Origin: Nitrososphaerota archaeon
GTDB taxonomy: Archaea > Thermoproteota > Nitrososphaeria > Nitrososphaerales > Nitrososphaeraceae
DNA: 8,083 nucleotides
NCBI GenBank assembly: GCA_005877345.1
Contig: VBPR01000074.1
Span: forward strand, 1-8,083
Direction: 5' to 3'
The notes under the pieces are model-generated. The model had not been told where the DNA came from. It made no database searches and saw nothing but the letters and a program-made list of their open reading frames with translations. The position numbers were made by a program, and so were the translations under genes. Shown here piece by piece: positions 1-4,407 of this stretch; within the stretch, counting starts at the first letter, position 1; each line of letters begins with the position of its first letter.

Positions 1-67
1 TAATAATCTTAAAAAATCCCTCTTATTTAGAGTCAATTTTCTTATTGTGCAGGATTGAGACTGAAAT

Positions 68-76
68 AGTTATATT
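68..76 (+). promoter_or_regulatory. TATA-like box for the C2H2 zinc-finger microgene
   Basis: The sequence AGTTATATT is centred about 26 bases upstream of the ATG at 98. This is the normal distance from an archaeal TATA box to the transcription start, so the mRNA would begin at or next to the start codon. No Shine-Dalgarno motif is present, which fits leaderless translation. Confidence 0.45.
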
Positions 77-97
77 GTATAGTGGGTATTATGTAGT

Positions 98-196
98 ATG
101 TCTCCGGATAATCAAGAAAAGTGTGCAGCATGCGGAATGACCTTCAATACGCAAGAGGAATTGAAAGAACACATGCTAGAACTACATCGAGAGTAA
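98..196 (+). CDS. 32-residue single C2H2 zinc-finger protein
   Basis: This tiny gene encodes a textbook classical zinc finger: C9-x2-C12-x3-F16-x5-L22-x2-H25-x4-H30. All four zinc ligands and both hydrophobic core residues are in canonical positions. The protein is essentially one finger with an eight-residue N-terminal arm and two residues after the last His. One finger rarely gives specific DNA binding alone, so a role as a dimer, an adaptor or an RNA/protein-binding module is possible; this is inference. The ATG at 98 is the only start, because an in-frame TAG lies at 80-82. A TATA-like box 26 bases upstream supports a leaderless transcript. Small single-finger proteins of this kind are common in archaea, including thaumarchaea. 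No partner gene is adjacent on the same strand. Confidence 0.8.
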   Translation: MSPDNQEKCAACGMTFNTQEELKEHMLELHRE

Positions 197-227
197 TAGC
201 TTAACTATCCTGACCGAGATATAATCT

Positions 228-246
228 TGCAATTGAATAGATTGCA
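228..246. terminator. Short inverted repeat between convergent genes
   Basis: Arms TGCAAT (228-233) and ATTGCA (241-246) pair perfectly around a seven-base loop. The repeat lies between the convergent ends of the C2H2 gene (196) and the 74-residue gene (258). A six-base-pair AT-rich stem is weak, so a terminator role is only suggested by position. Confidence 0.25.
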
Positions 247-257
247 CTAATTTTGAT

Positions 258-482
258 TCAATAAGTAAGCTCATAGATGGGAGGCGATATTTTTTCCTCC
301 ATGGAACTCAGAATCTGATCTATACAGTCATGACTAATAATTGATGGGATGGATACCCTAAGCTCTACTGGCACCAGGTAATTAATATAATTTAAAATCT
401 GACATCTTTTTCCGATGTCTTTTTCTTCACGGCAGATATTTATCAAACTGATTAGTTGTTTACTATTTTTTAGCATCACCAT
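258..482 (-). CDS. Hypothetical 74-residue protein
   Basis: I do not recognise this protein. It has no signal peptide or membrane span. It looks like a small soluble, mostly helical protein: an amphipathic Leu/Ile/Lys-rich first half, a central LVPVELRVSIPS stretch that breaks the helix, and a second acidic helix with SSMEEKIS. Its two Cys residues near positions 17 and 27 and one more near 53 do not form a CxxC motif. The ATG at 482 is followed closely by another ATG at 476. A TATA-like GGATTTATGA (496-505, read on the minus strand) lies about 20 bases from the first and 26 from the second, so the leaderless start may be 476, giving 72 residues. It is the last of three minus-strand genes downstream of the UspA gene, but each seems to have its own promoter. 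Confidence 0.6.
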   Translation of the reverse strand: MVMLKNSKQLISLINICREEKDIGKRCQILNYINYLVPVELRVSIPSIISHDCIDQILSSMEEKISPPIYELTY

Positions 483-495
483 ATTATGGACATCT

Positions 496-505
496 GGATT
501 TATGA
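496..505 (-). promoter_or_regulatory. TATA-like box for the 74-residue gene
   Basis: On the minus strand this reads TCATAAATCC. It lies about 20 bases before the ATG at 482 and 26 before the ATG at 476, the latter being ideal for a leaderless start. Confidence 0.35.
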
Positions 506-536
506 GCTTTAGGTATCAATATTTTCTATAATTATT

Positions 537-668
537 CTATATCAATAACACTAGAAATTTTTCACTTCTTTTGCTTTTATGGTCAAGGGCAATTAAATGC
601 TCTTTATATCCCAAAACCTTCCGTCTTTTAGATTTTTTAAAAATGTCAAAGAATTTCTGTATTTCCAC
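537..668 (-). CDS. 43-residue Lys/Arg-rich microprotein
   Basis: This open frame starts with GTG at 668 and ends with TAG at 537-539. An in-frame TAA lies just upstream, so GTG is the only usable start. The product is strongly basic: roughly one third Lys, Arg and His, including the run KKSKRRK at residues 11-17 and KSKRSEK at 31-37. It opens with an amphipathic EIQKFFDIF helix and ends in hydrophobic FLVLLI. That composition suits a nucleic-acid-binding or membrane-surface peptide; no family is recognised. A TATA-like box (696-705) sits about 32 bases upstream. The frame lies on the same strand between the UspA gene (52 bases away) and the 74-residue gene (54 bases away). Conservation of the reading frame in relatives would be the deciding evidence. 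Confidence 0.45.
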   Translation of the reverse strand: MEIQKFFDIFKKSKRRKVLGYKEHLIALDHKSKRSEKFLVLLI

Positions 669-695
669 CTTTTAGCTAGCAATTATGGTCCTGTT

Positions 696-705
696 GTTTT
701 AAAGC
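696..705 (-). promoter_or_regulatory. TATA-like box for the 43-residue basic microprotein
   Basis: The minus strand reads GCTTTAAAAC about 32 bases before the GTG at 668, which would give a leader of a few bases. It lies just beyond the UspA stop codon, consistent with the microgene being a separate transcription unit. Confidence 0.35.
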
Positions 706-720
706 ACGCTATAATATGGA

Positions 721-1185
721 TTATCTAACTACCATTACAGGACAAGATGAATGGGTAACCACACCCTCTGCAACACTTCCTAGTAACAATTTTTTAAAAC
801 CAGTTCTTCCCCTTGTTCCCAAAATTATCAAGTCTACTTTTTCTTTATCTGCAAACCCTATGATTTCACCGACAATTGATGACACTGAAATAATGATTTT
901 ATCCGTTACACTAATGTTGGTGTTTTTAAGTTTACTTCTTATCTCATCAAACCAATTTTTCACGTCCTTCTTTTGTGTTTCTAATACGTCTTTGATAGCC
1001 TTTGGAGTGGTGACCCCTAATAGATTTGAATAAGCAAATCCCAGTTCTGAATACAACACGTATAATACCATTAATCGGGCGTTGTATTTTTTAGACAAAC
1101 TAATTGCATAGTCAGTAGCCTTCTTAGAATTTTCGGAACCATCAATTGTAACTAATATTTTTCTTATACTTAATGACAAATACAA
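721..1185 (-). CDS. UspA-family universal stress protein
   Basis: This is a single-domain cytoplasmic nucleotide-binding stress protein with the alpha/beta Usp fold. The first strand, KILVTIDGSENS (residues 9-20), carries the conserved Asp15. The C-terminal phosphate-binding signature G-x2-G-x9-G-S is complete at G123, G126, G136 and S137, so this is the ATP-binding UspA type rather than the non-binding type. The last strand is the usual CPVMVVR. Length (about 152 residues) is normal. The TTG at 1185 is only two bases from AAAGGAG (1188-1194), whereas the TTG at 1179 sits eight bases from it, so the likely start is 1179. No partner gene is obvious. Archaeal genomes often hold many Usp paralogues, which respond to stress or starvation by mechanisms not visible here. 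Confidence 0.93.
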   Translation of the reverse strand: MYLSLSIRKILVTIDGSENSKKATDYAISLSKKYNARLMVLYVLYSELGFAYSNLLGVTTPKAIKDVLETQKKDVKNWFDEIRSKLKNTNISVTDKIIISVSSIVGEIIGFADKEKVDLIILGTRGRTGFKKLLLGSVAEGVVTHSSCPVMVVR

Positions 1186-1399
1186 AACTCCTTTGATACT
1201 CGCTTAAGAAAAAAAATTTCATCCGATAATAATAGCTAACAGCAATACCAATATGAAGATTGTGCTAATATGCTTACAAACTTTTGTAACTGTAAAATCA
1301 AGCAACTTGAAGAGTGGTTTTCATTTATGCTGAGATTAACAGACTTTCGTGAATAGATAGAATTCACAGACAAAAATGTAAGTAGTATAGATTCATAAC
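1186..1399. other. Non-coding spacer upstream of the UspA gene
   Basis: This stretch of about 210 bases carries the ribosome-binding site of the UspA gene at its left edge. I see no tRNA, no long reading frame, no strong hairpin and no repeat in it. A broken reading frame follows at 1400. Confidence 0.5.
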
Positions 1400-1588
1400 A
1401 TGAAGTATAAGGTCAAATTTCAGTTGCCTACCCGTGATAAGTCAAAAGGAATTTGCCATTTTAGAAACACAAGAATATCGCCATAAAATCAAAATGATGT
1501 GAGTACCAAAAAATGTGACATTGAGTTTTCTGGATCAGACATAAATGCAATAGTGTCAATTATTTGTTATGGACTGCGATTTTTGTAG
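1400..1588 (+). pseudogene. Small reading frame interrupted by one in-frame stop
   Basis: From the ATG at 1400 a frame runs 28 codons (beginning MKYKVKFQLPTRDKSKG) to a TAA at 1484-1486. It then continues in the same frame for 33 sense codons to TAG at 1586-1588. The second part reads like protein (for example CDIEFSGSDINAIVSI) and contains a GTG at 1499 that could restart translation. I interpret this as a roughly 62-residue gene broken by one substitution, or as two spurious frames in AT-rich DNA. Its last 20 bases overlap the start of the zinc-ribbon microgene at 1569, and that gene's TATA box lies inside the frame. No family is recognised and no convincing promoter is seen upstream of 1400. 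Confidence 0.3.
1540..1548 (+). promoter_or_regulatory. TATA-like box for the 43-residue zinc ribbon
   Basis: CATAAATGC is centred 25 bases upstream of the ATG at 1569. No Shine-Dalgarno motif precedes that ATG, so a leaderless message is expected. Confidence 0.4.
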
Positions 1589-1700
1589 AAAAGAGCGTGA
1601 AAAGTATAAATCCTTCTACTCTCCTTCTGGCACGGATCCACGTGAATACCATATCTGTATTGATTGCATAAAAAGCTGGCTAAATGAATTAAAACAATGA
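1569..1700 (+). CDS. 43-residue zinc-ribbon protein
   Basis: The product is a single small zinc ribbon: C3-x2-C6 near the start and C30-x2-C33 near the end, separated by 23 residues that should form the beta hairpins. A short C-terminal helix (IKSWLNELKQ) follows. The four Cys are placed as expected for one tetrahedral zinc site, and nothing else fits in 43 residues. The ATG at 1569 is supported by a TATA-like box 25 bases upstream. The layout resembles a single repeat of the triple zinc ribbon at 6902-7354, with an aromatic region before the second knuckle, so the two may be related. Function is unknown; small zinc ribbons often bind nucleic acid or mediate protein contacts. An exact 11-base tandem duplication spans the stop codon. 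Confidence 0.7.
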   Translation: MDCDFCRKEREKYKSFYSPSGTDPREYHICIDCIKSWLNELKQ

Positions 1701-1711
1701 TAAAACAATGA
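1690..1711 (+). repeat. 11-base tandem duplication across a stop codon
   Basis: TAAAACAATGA occurs twice back to back (1690-1700 and 1701-1711). The first copy includes the TGA stop of the zinc-ribbon gene, so the duplication leaves the protein unchanged. It looks like recent replication slippage. Confidence 0.6.
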
Positions 1712-1717
1712 AATCAC

Positions 1718-1768
1718 AAATTGTAATTATGCCAATAATTGATTGCTGCTTCTTACAATCTACAATTT
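1718..1768. repeat. Inverted repeat downstream of the zinc-ribbon gene
   Basis: AAATTGTA (1718-1725) is matched by its exact reverse complement TACAATTT (1761-1768) across 35 bases. It could fold at the 3' end of the zinc-ribbon mRNA, but the stem is short and AT-only apart from one G-C pair. Confidence 0.2.
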
Positions 1769-1872
1769 AGTCTTTATGTTACTCATTTAAGTATATGTTG
1801 TACCTCACGCAAAATTGATGTGATATAATGAATATCTATCATGGAAGTCTGAATGAGCCTTATGCCAAAAAA

Positions 1873-2256
1873 TCAGCGAACAGGACCATGAGGATAATTC
1901 AAAATCCGATTACGACCAACTATTCTGAACTTGTACTGTTCCCCATATAGGTCGGAATAAAAATGAGCATAACTCTTTGCCGCAGCAAATGTTGTGAAAT
2001 TAATTCTTAATCCATCCACGACCGCCTTTTTACCGTATATGTCCTCAATTTCTATAACATAAAATTTTGGTAATTTCTTAAGCTGCTTCATTGTCATGTA
2101 TATTATTATTAGGAAGAATGCTACAACGGTAAGTACCAAAAGTAAATGTTCAAAACTTTTAACAAATTCTAGAACATTATTTATGATGTTCTGTTCGATC
2201 CATTTTGAGGATAATGATAATAGTCTGATAGTGATTATCACAATATAATCAATCAC
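1873..2256 (-). CDS. Single-span membrane protein with C-terminal soluble domain
   Basis: I do not recognise a family. The longest frame begins at a TTG at 2271, but codons 1-3 of that frame are the perfect Shine-Dalgarno GGAGGTG (2263-2269). A GTG at 2256 follows it after six bases, so I choose the GTG, giving 127 residues. The N-terminus is a hydrophobic/amphipathic segment (IDYIVIITIRLLSL). After a linker comes one clear membrane span (about residues 38-55, LLLVLTVVAFFLIIIYM), then a KQLKK positive patch suggesting that the C-terminus is cytoplasmic. The last 70 residues form a compact-looking domain: VIEIEDIYGKKAVVDGL, then FTTFAAAKSYAHFYSDLYG, then YKFRIVGR. A short leader frame overlaps its start by GTGA. 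Neighbours suggest an envelope role but nothing specific. Confidence 0.7.
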   Translation of the reverse strand: MIDYIVIITIRLLSLSSKWIEQNIINNVLEFVKSFEHLLLVLTVVAFFLIIIYMTMKQLKKLPKFYVIEIEDIYGKKAVVDGLRINFTTFAAAKSYAHFYSDLYGEQYKFRIVGRNRILNYPHGPVR

Positions 2257-2288
2257 TTCGTCCACCTCCAAGTGGTATCAATACGCAT
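2253..2288 (-). promoter_or_regulatory. Possible 11-codon leader ORF coupled to the membrane-protein gene
   Basis: An ATG at 2288 opens the frame MRIDTTWRWTK and stops at TGA 2253-2255. The stop overlaps the GTG start of the downstream gene in the four bases GTGA, a classical translational-coupling arrangement. AAGGAG (2299-2304 on the minus strand) lies ten bases upstream. The two Trp codons fall partly on the downstream gene's ribosome-binding site, so ribosomes on the leader would cover that site. Chance is a real alternative, because the WRW residues are forced by the GGAGGTGG sequence. Confidence 0.3.
2263..2269 (-). promoter_or_regulatory. Strong Shine-Dalgarno that decides a GTG start
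   Basis: GGAGGTG on the minus strand matches the archaeal anti-Shine-Dalgarno consensus fully and lies six bases before the GTG at 2256. It is the best ribosome-binding site in the window and argues against the TTG at 2271. Confidence 0.65.
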
Positions 2289-2308
2289 AGGGTGATATCT
2301 CCTTAGCT

Positions 2309-2317
2309 CTTTAAAAG
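2309..2317 (-). promoter_or_regulatory. TATA-like box upstream of the leader ORF
   Basis: The minus strand reads CTTTTAAAG, centred 25 bases before the ATG at 2288, so transcription could start at the leader ATG. A second AT-rich candidate (ATTAAAAAGC, 2328-2337) lies further upstream and would include the AAGGAG motif in the transcript. Confidence 0.3.
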
Positions 2318-2539
2318 AATATCTATGCTTTTTAATCTTACAGTTCTAGTTTGTTGATTGTTTTAATTCGTAAGCCACATTGTATCATTGAAATATCCAA
2401 TAATTTCTATTTAAAGTATCAATCTGGCAAGAATTCTCCAAGTCAACCTATAAAATTTTATCTCTCAGATCAAATCTCAAAGAAAAAGTTGAGTAGGACT
2501 TACCCTTTATTTAAATTTGGATCCTTATTCTTTTTACTA

Positions 2540-2974
2540 CTATTTACTACCCTTTAACAGATATATTGCTTCTAATAGTTTTGCATCGGTAGCATTGATA
2601 TGCGTATCTAATTCTGCTTGATTGGCCTTATTTTTTATTAAATCTCGTAATTCTTCTCGCATCATATGTTCAATATCCTGCATTAGACTATGAGATCCTT
2701 TTTTTTCAAGTTCACTTTCCACATATTCAAAATTGTCTAGATAAGCAGCAATTGCTAATTCTTCTGCACCTGTATAGTTGCTATTCTTATATTCAGCTGA
2801 TGTTTGCTTCAACAAATTTCTGGCATTTTGTAAATAGTCGATATATTTGTTTGATTCGTTTTCACTGAAAATCGTTTCATTTTCTTGTCCAGAGCCATTC
2901 TTTAATTCAAAAATTGAGACCGGAACCAAAATAGCAACAATTAGAATGGGCCATCTTAGATAGATTTTTTTCAT
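2540..2974 (-). CDS. Membrane-anchored helical domain like FTR1/EfeO extracytoplasmic region
   Basis: The 144-residue protein begins with MKK and one hydrophobic segment (residues 8-23), a signal anchor or uncleaved signal peptide. A polar linker follows, then an all-helical domain of about 100 residues. The stretch GAEELAIAAYLDNFEYVESEL (69-89), with the conserved AYLDNFE core, strongly resembles the periplasmic helical domain found at the N-terminus of bacterial FTR1-type iron permeases. In those proteins it precedes the seven-span permease with its REGLE motifs. Here the permease part is absent: the frame ends after the helical domain with KGSK, and no REGLE motif occurs nearby. It may be a stand-alone metal-binding or accessory subunit acting outside the membrane. 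The ATG at 2974 has a G-rich ribosome-binding candidate (AGGGGGA) and a TATA box at 3005-3013. Confidence 0.72.
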   Translation of the reverse strand: MKKIYLRWPILIVAILVPVSIFELKNGSGQENETIFSENESNKYIDYLQNARNLLKQTSAEYKNSNYTGAEELAIAAYLDNFEYVESELEKKGSHSLMQDIEHMMREELRDLIKNKANQAELDTHINATDAKLLEAIYLLKGSK

Positions 2975-3004
2975 TGTTAGGTCCCCCTAATAGCTTTATA
3001 TGGG

Positions 3005-3013
3005 TTATTTAAA
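3005..3013 (-). promoter_or_regulatory. TATA box for the FTR1-like-domain gene
   Basis: The minus strand reads TTTAAATAA, close to the archaeal consensus, centred 35 bases before the ATG at 2974. This predicts a leader of about ten bases. The G-run at 2982-2987 would lie at the very start of the transcript. Confidence 0.5.
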
Positions 3014-3096
3014 CAATCTTGTAAGCAAAAATAAGAGCGAACCAAGTGTTATTCGATTGCAATTGGATTTTTTTTGAACTAATAATCATTCTAATA

Positions 3097-3105
3097 CTTT
3101 TTATG
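3097..3105 (+). promoter_or_regulatory. TATA-like box for the CxxC membrane-protein gene
   Basis: CTTTTTATG is centred about 36 bases before the ATG at 3137, giving a predicted leader of roughly ten bases with no Shine-Dalgarno motif. Confidence 0.35.
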
Positions 3106-3136
3106 TGCCGGACACGAAAAATAATCCTAAACAAAA

Positions 3137-3652
3137 ATGAATGCTTTGAGTTCAATCAGCTTTGTTACTAGAACAGCTTTTTCAAATCCATTTTATCTCA
3201 TTATTGCGTCAATAGCAGGATTTGTTTTTTGGATAGTAACAAACACTTTTGATAATATTCTCTTTTTCTCACCTTTTTTAGTATTCTATGTTCCCAATGA
3301 TATGCTTGGAGTATTTTTTTTATCTTGTATTAATTCAATTCTAGTAGCAGTTTTGGTAAACTTTAATTTACATATTATAAGGGACTTGAAGTTAAGAATA
3401 AGTAAATCAGCGGTGGCGGGTACCACTATCAGTGTTATTTCCAGTGCATGTGCAAGTTGTTCCACTTTCGGATTCATACTTGCTTCAACATTTGGTGGAT
3501 TGGCTGTTGTAGTTTCCAATTTTCTGTCAGGCAATCAGCTAATAATAAGAGAAATTTCCACACTTATTTTGTTAATTGCAGTTAGTACATGTTATATTAA
3601 GATTAGAGAAAGTTGTAAATCCCCTTATCGATATCAAATACATGACAAGTAA
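3137..3652 (+). CDS. Polytopic membrane protein with intramembrane CxxC
   Basis: This 171-residue hydrophobic protein has about five membrane spans (roughly residues 18-36, 42-52 with 57-78, 93-113, 114-130, 138-155). Its most distinctive stretch is SSACASCSTFGF (residues 102-113), which places C105-x2-C108 within or at the edge of a span. A Gly-rich TFGGLAVVV segment follows. A Cys pair in that position suggests redox chemistry or binding of a thiophilic metal such as copper, but I cannot name a family, and I see no heme or quinone motif. The tail is basic and cytoplasmic by the positive-inside rule. It stands alone on the plus strand, divergent from the FTR1-like-domain gene (162 bases apart). 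A DsbA-like and a DoxX gene elsewhere in the window make an envelope redox role thinkable but unproven. Confidence 0.78.
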   Translation: MNALSSISFVTRTAFSNPFYLIIASIAGFVFWIVTNTFDNILFFSPFLVFYVPNDMLGVFFLSCINSILVAVLVNFNLHIIRDLKLRISKSAVAGTTISVISSACASCSTFGFILASTFGGLAVVVSNFLSGNQLIIREISTLILLIAVSTCYIKIRESCKSPYRYQIHDK

Positions 3653-3712
3653 AACAAGTCATCATCATAGTCATTTTGGATAATTATTGTTACTTTTTTA
3701 CTCATCATATAA

Positions 3713-3721
3713 TTTAATATA
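3713..3721 (+). promoter_or_regulatory. TATA-like box before a possible 33-codon frame
   Basis: TTTAATATA is centred 32 bases upstream of the ATG at 3749. It is a reasonable TATA match in a very AT-rich context, so it may be coincidental. Confidence 0.2.
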
Positions 3722-3748
3722 CCGGATATGAATGGCCAATATGTAATT

Positions 3749-3850
3749 ATGAAAATTAAACATCTGCTTTCAAATTTTGTGAAAAGAAAAAAAGGATATT
3801 GGGTAATTTCGGTACGTTATAGTTTCTCCATACGTTACTTCACTTGGTAA
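3749..3850 (+). CDS. Possible 33-residue basic aromatic peptide
   Basis: A frame from ATG at 3749 to TAA at 3848-3850 encodes a short peptide. It contains FVKRKKGYWV in its middle and a Tyr/Phe/Trp-rich tail (RYSFSIRYFTW). It is basic and aromatic, with no signal peptide. A TATA-like box precedes it, and it ends just before the inverted repeat shared with the facing sequon-array gene. Random frames of this length are common in such DNA, so I list it only as a candidate. It occupies most of an otherwise empty 222-base gap. Confidence 0.22.
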   Translation: MKIKHLLSNFVKRKKGYWVISVRYSFSIRYFTW

Positions 3851-3851
3851 T

Positions 3852-3874
3852 AATAGATATTAATGATATCTATT
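3852..3874. terminator. 9-bp perfect hairpin abutting the sequon-array gene
   Basis: AATAGATAT (3852-3860) and ATATCTATT (3866-3874) are exact reverse complements around a five-base loop. The hairpin touches the stop codon of the minus-strand mini-protein gene at 3875 and also lies one base past the stop of the facing 33-codon frame. Position suggests a 3'-end structure that stabilises or ends both transcripts. It is AT-rich, so its stability is modest. Confidence 0.4.
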
Positions 3875-4072
3875 TTAGCCAGGGGGGGCGCCAGTCATGT
3901 TACCAGCCGTTCCGCTCATGTTGCTAGTCATGTTACCAGCGCTCATGTTACCAGTCATGTTACCAGCCGTTCCGCTCATGTTTTGAGCAAACACAACGGT
4001 ACCGATAGCAGGTACTAGTAACATTGCTAAAGCCAGTGCGATTGCTAATGACAAAATAAGAGTTTTAGCCAT
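3875..4072 (-). CDS. Secreted mini-protein made of Asn-Met-Ser/Thr sequon repeats
   Basis: The 65-residue product is a Sec signal peptide (residues 1-29: MAK, hydrophobic core ILSLAIALALAMLLVPAIG, probable cleavage after VFA) plus a 36-residue mature part. The mature part holds six Asn-Met-Ser/Thr units: N31, N38, N42, N47, N51 and N58. They are joined by Gly, Ala and Thr linkers, and the chain ends in GAPPG. Each unit is a full N-glycosylation sequon, recognised outside the membrane by archaeal AglB. Every sequon also contains Met, so a copper- or silver-binding Met array is a rival idea. There is no charged residue and no Cys after the signal. A strong TATA box 26 bases upstream implies a leaderless transcript. 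The gene is monocistronic and faces a large spacer. It could be a cell-surface glycopeptide; its function is unknown. Confidence 0.8.
   Translation of the reverse strand: MAKTLILSLAIALALAMLLVPAIGTVVFAQNMSGTAGNMTGNMSAGNMTSNMSGTAGNMTGAPPG
3891..3982 (-). repeat. 32-bp exact direct repeat, 60-bp period, inside the sequon-array gene
   Basis: Positions 3891-3922 are repeated exactly at 3951-3982. Each copy encodes the segment NMSGTAGNMTG. The intervening 28 bases (3923-3950) are a diverged unit built from the same pieces. The array clearly grew by internal duplication, and near-identical DNA allows copy-number change by slippage or recombination. Confidence 0.85.
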
Positions 4073-4093
4073 TTTTATAAGAAACGATACTAC

Positions 4094-4103
4094 TTTATTT
4101 AAG
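4094..4103 (-). promoter_or_regulatory. TATA box for the sequon-array gene
   Basis: The minus strand reads CTTAAATAAA, one of the best consensus matches in the window, centred 26 bases before the ATG at 4072. Transcription should start almost at the ATG, giving a leaderless message that could be strongly expressed. Confidence 0.6.
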
Positions 4104-4372
4104 TATTTCCTGAGAATTTGTGCGTAAAAGAAAATATAATTTAATAATTAAATCATTAAAATACTAATGAATTACATCATTTTGCTTAAAACATAAGATT
4201 ATTCGTAAAAATCCAAATATGATAATTGATAGTATTTATTAAGACATTCCCATATTACTACAATTACATTATTGATATTTTTACCATTAACCCTTAATTG
4301 ATGCGAAAATTTGTTCCTAACTCACGAATATGGTTCGAATTTTGAATATAAATTTTTCATTGCATTTAATAA

Positions 4373-4383
4373 TTTATAAATTT
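4373..4383 (+). promoter_or_regulatory. TATA box for the DoxX gene
   Basis: TTTATAAATTT is a near-perfect archaeal TATA box centred 30 bases before the ATG at 4408, predicting a leader of about five bases. Confidence 0.6.
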
Positions 4384-4407
4384 GATCATCCATAAGTAAT
4401 TGGAAAT

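Larger units (their letters stand above)
4073..4407. other. 335-base AT-rich divergent promoter region
   Basis: This spacer separates the minus-strand sequon-array gene from the plus-strand DoxX gene and holds both of their TATA boxes. It is very AT-rich and includes the near-palindrome TTTAATAATTAAA around 4139-4151. I see no reading frame, tRNA or strong hairpin. The GGTTCGAATTTT near 4332 resembles a tRNA T-loop but lacks a matching stem. Confidence 0.6.

Noticed and set aside
716..1033. 105-codon plus-strand frame
   Set aside because: It is the antisense shadow of the UspA gene, whose family motifs are unambiguous.
1842..1964. 40-codon plus-strand frame starting MNIYHGSLNEPY
   Set aside because: Two thirds of it is antisense to the membrane-protein gene at 1873-2256, and it has no independent support.
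2351..2557. 68-codon plus-strand frame starting with TTG
   Set aside because: It has no Shine-Dalgarno motif, a poorly placed TATA-like box, an atypical Leu/Phe-rich tail, and it runs into the 3' end of the convergent FTR1-like-domain gene. It could be real but I cannot support it.
4325..4345. GGTTCGAATTTT resembling a tRNA T-loop
   Set aside because: The flanking bases do not form a T-stem, and no anticodon or acceptor arms are found nearby.
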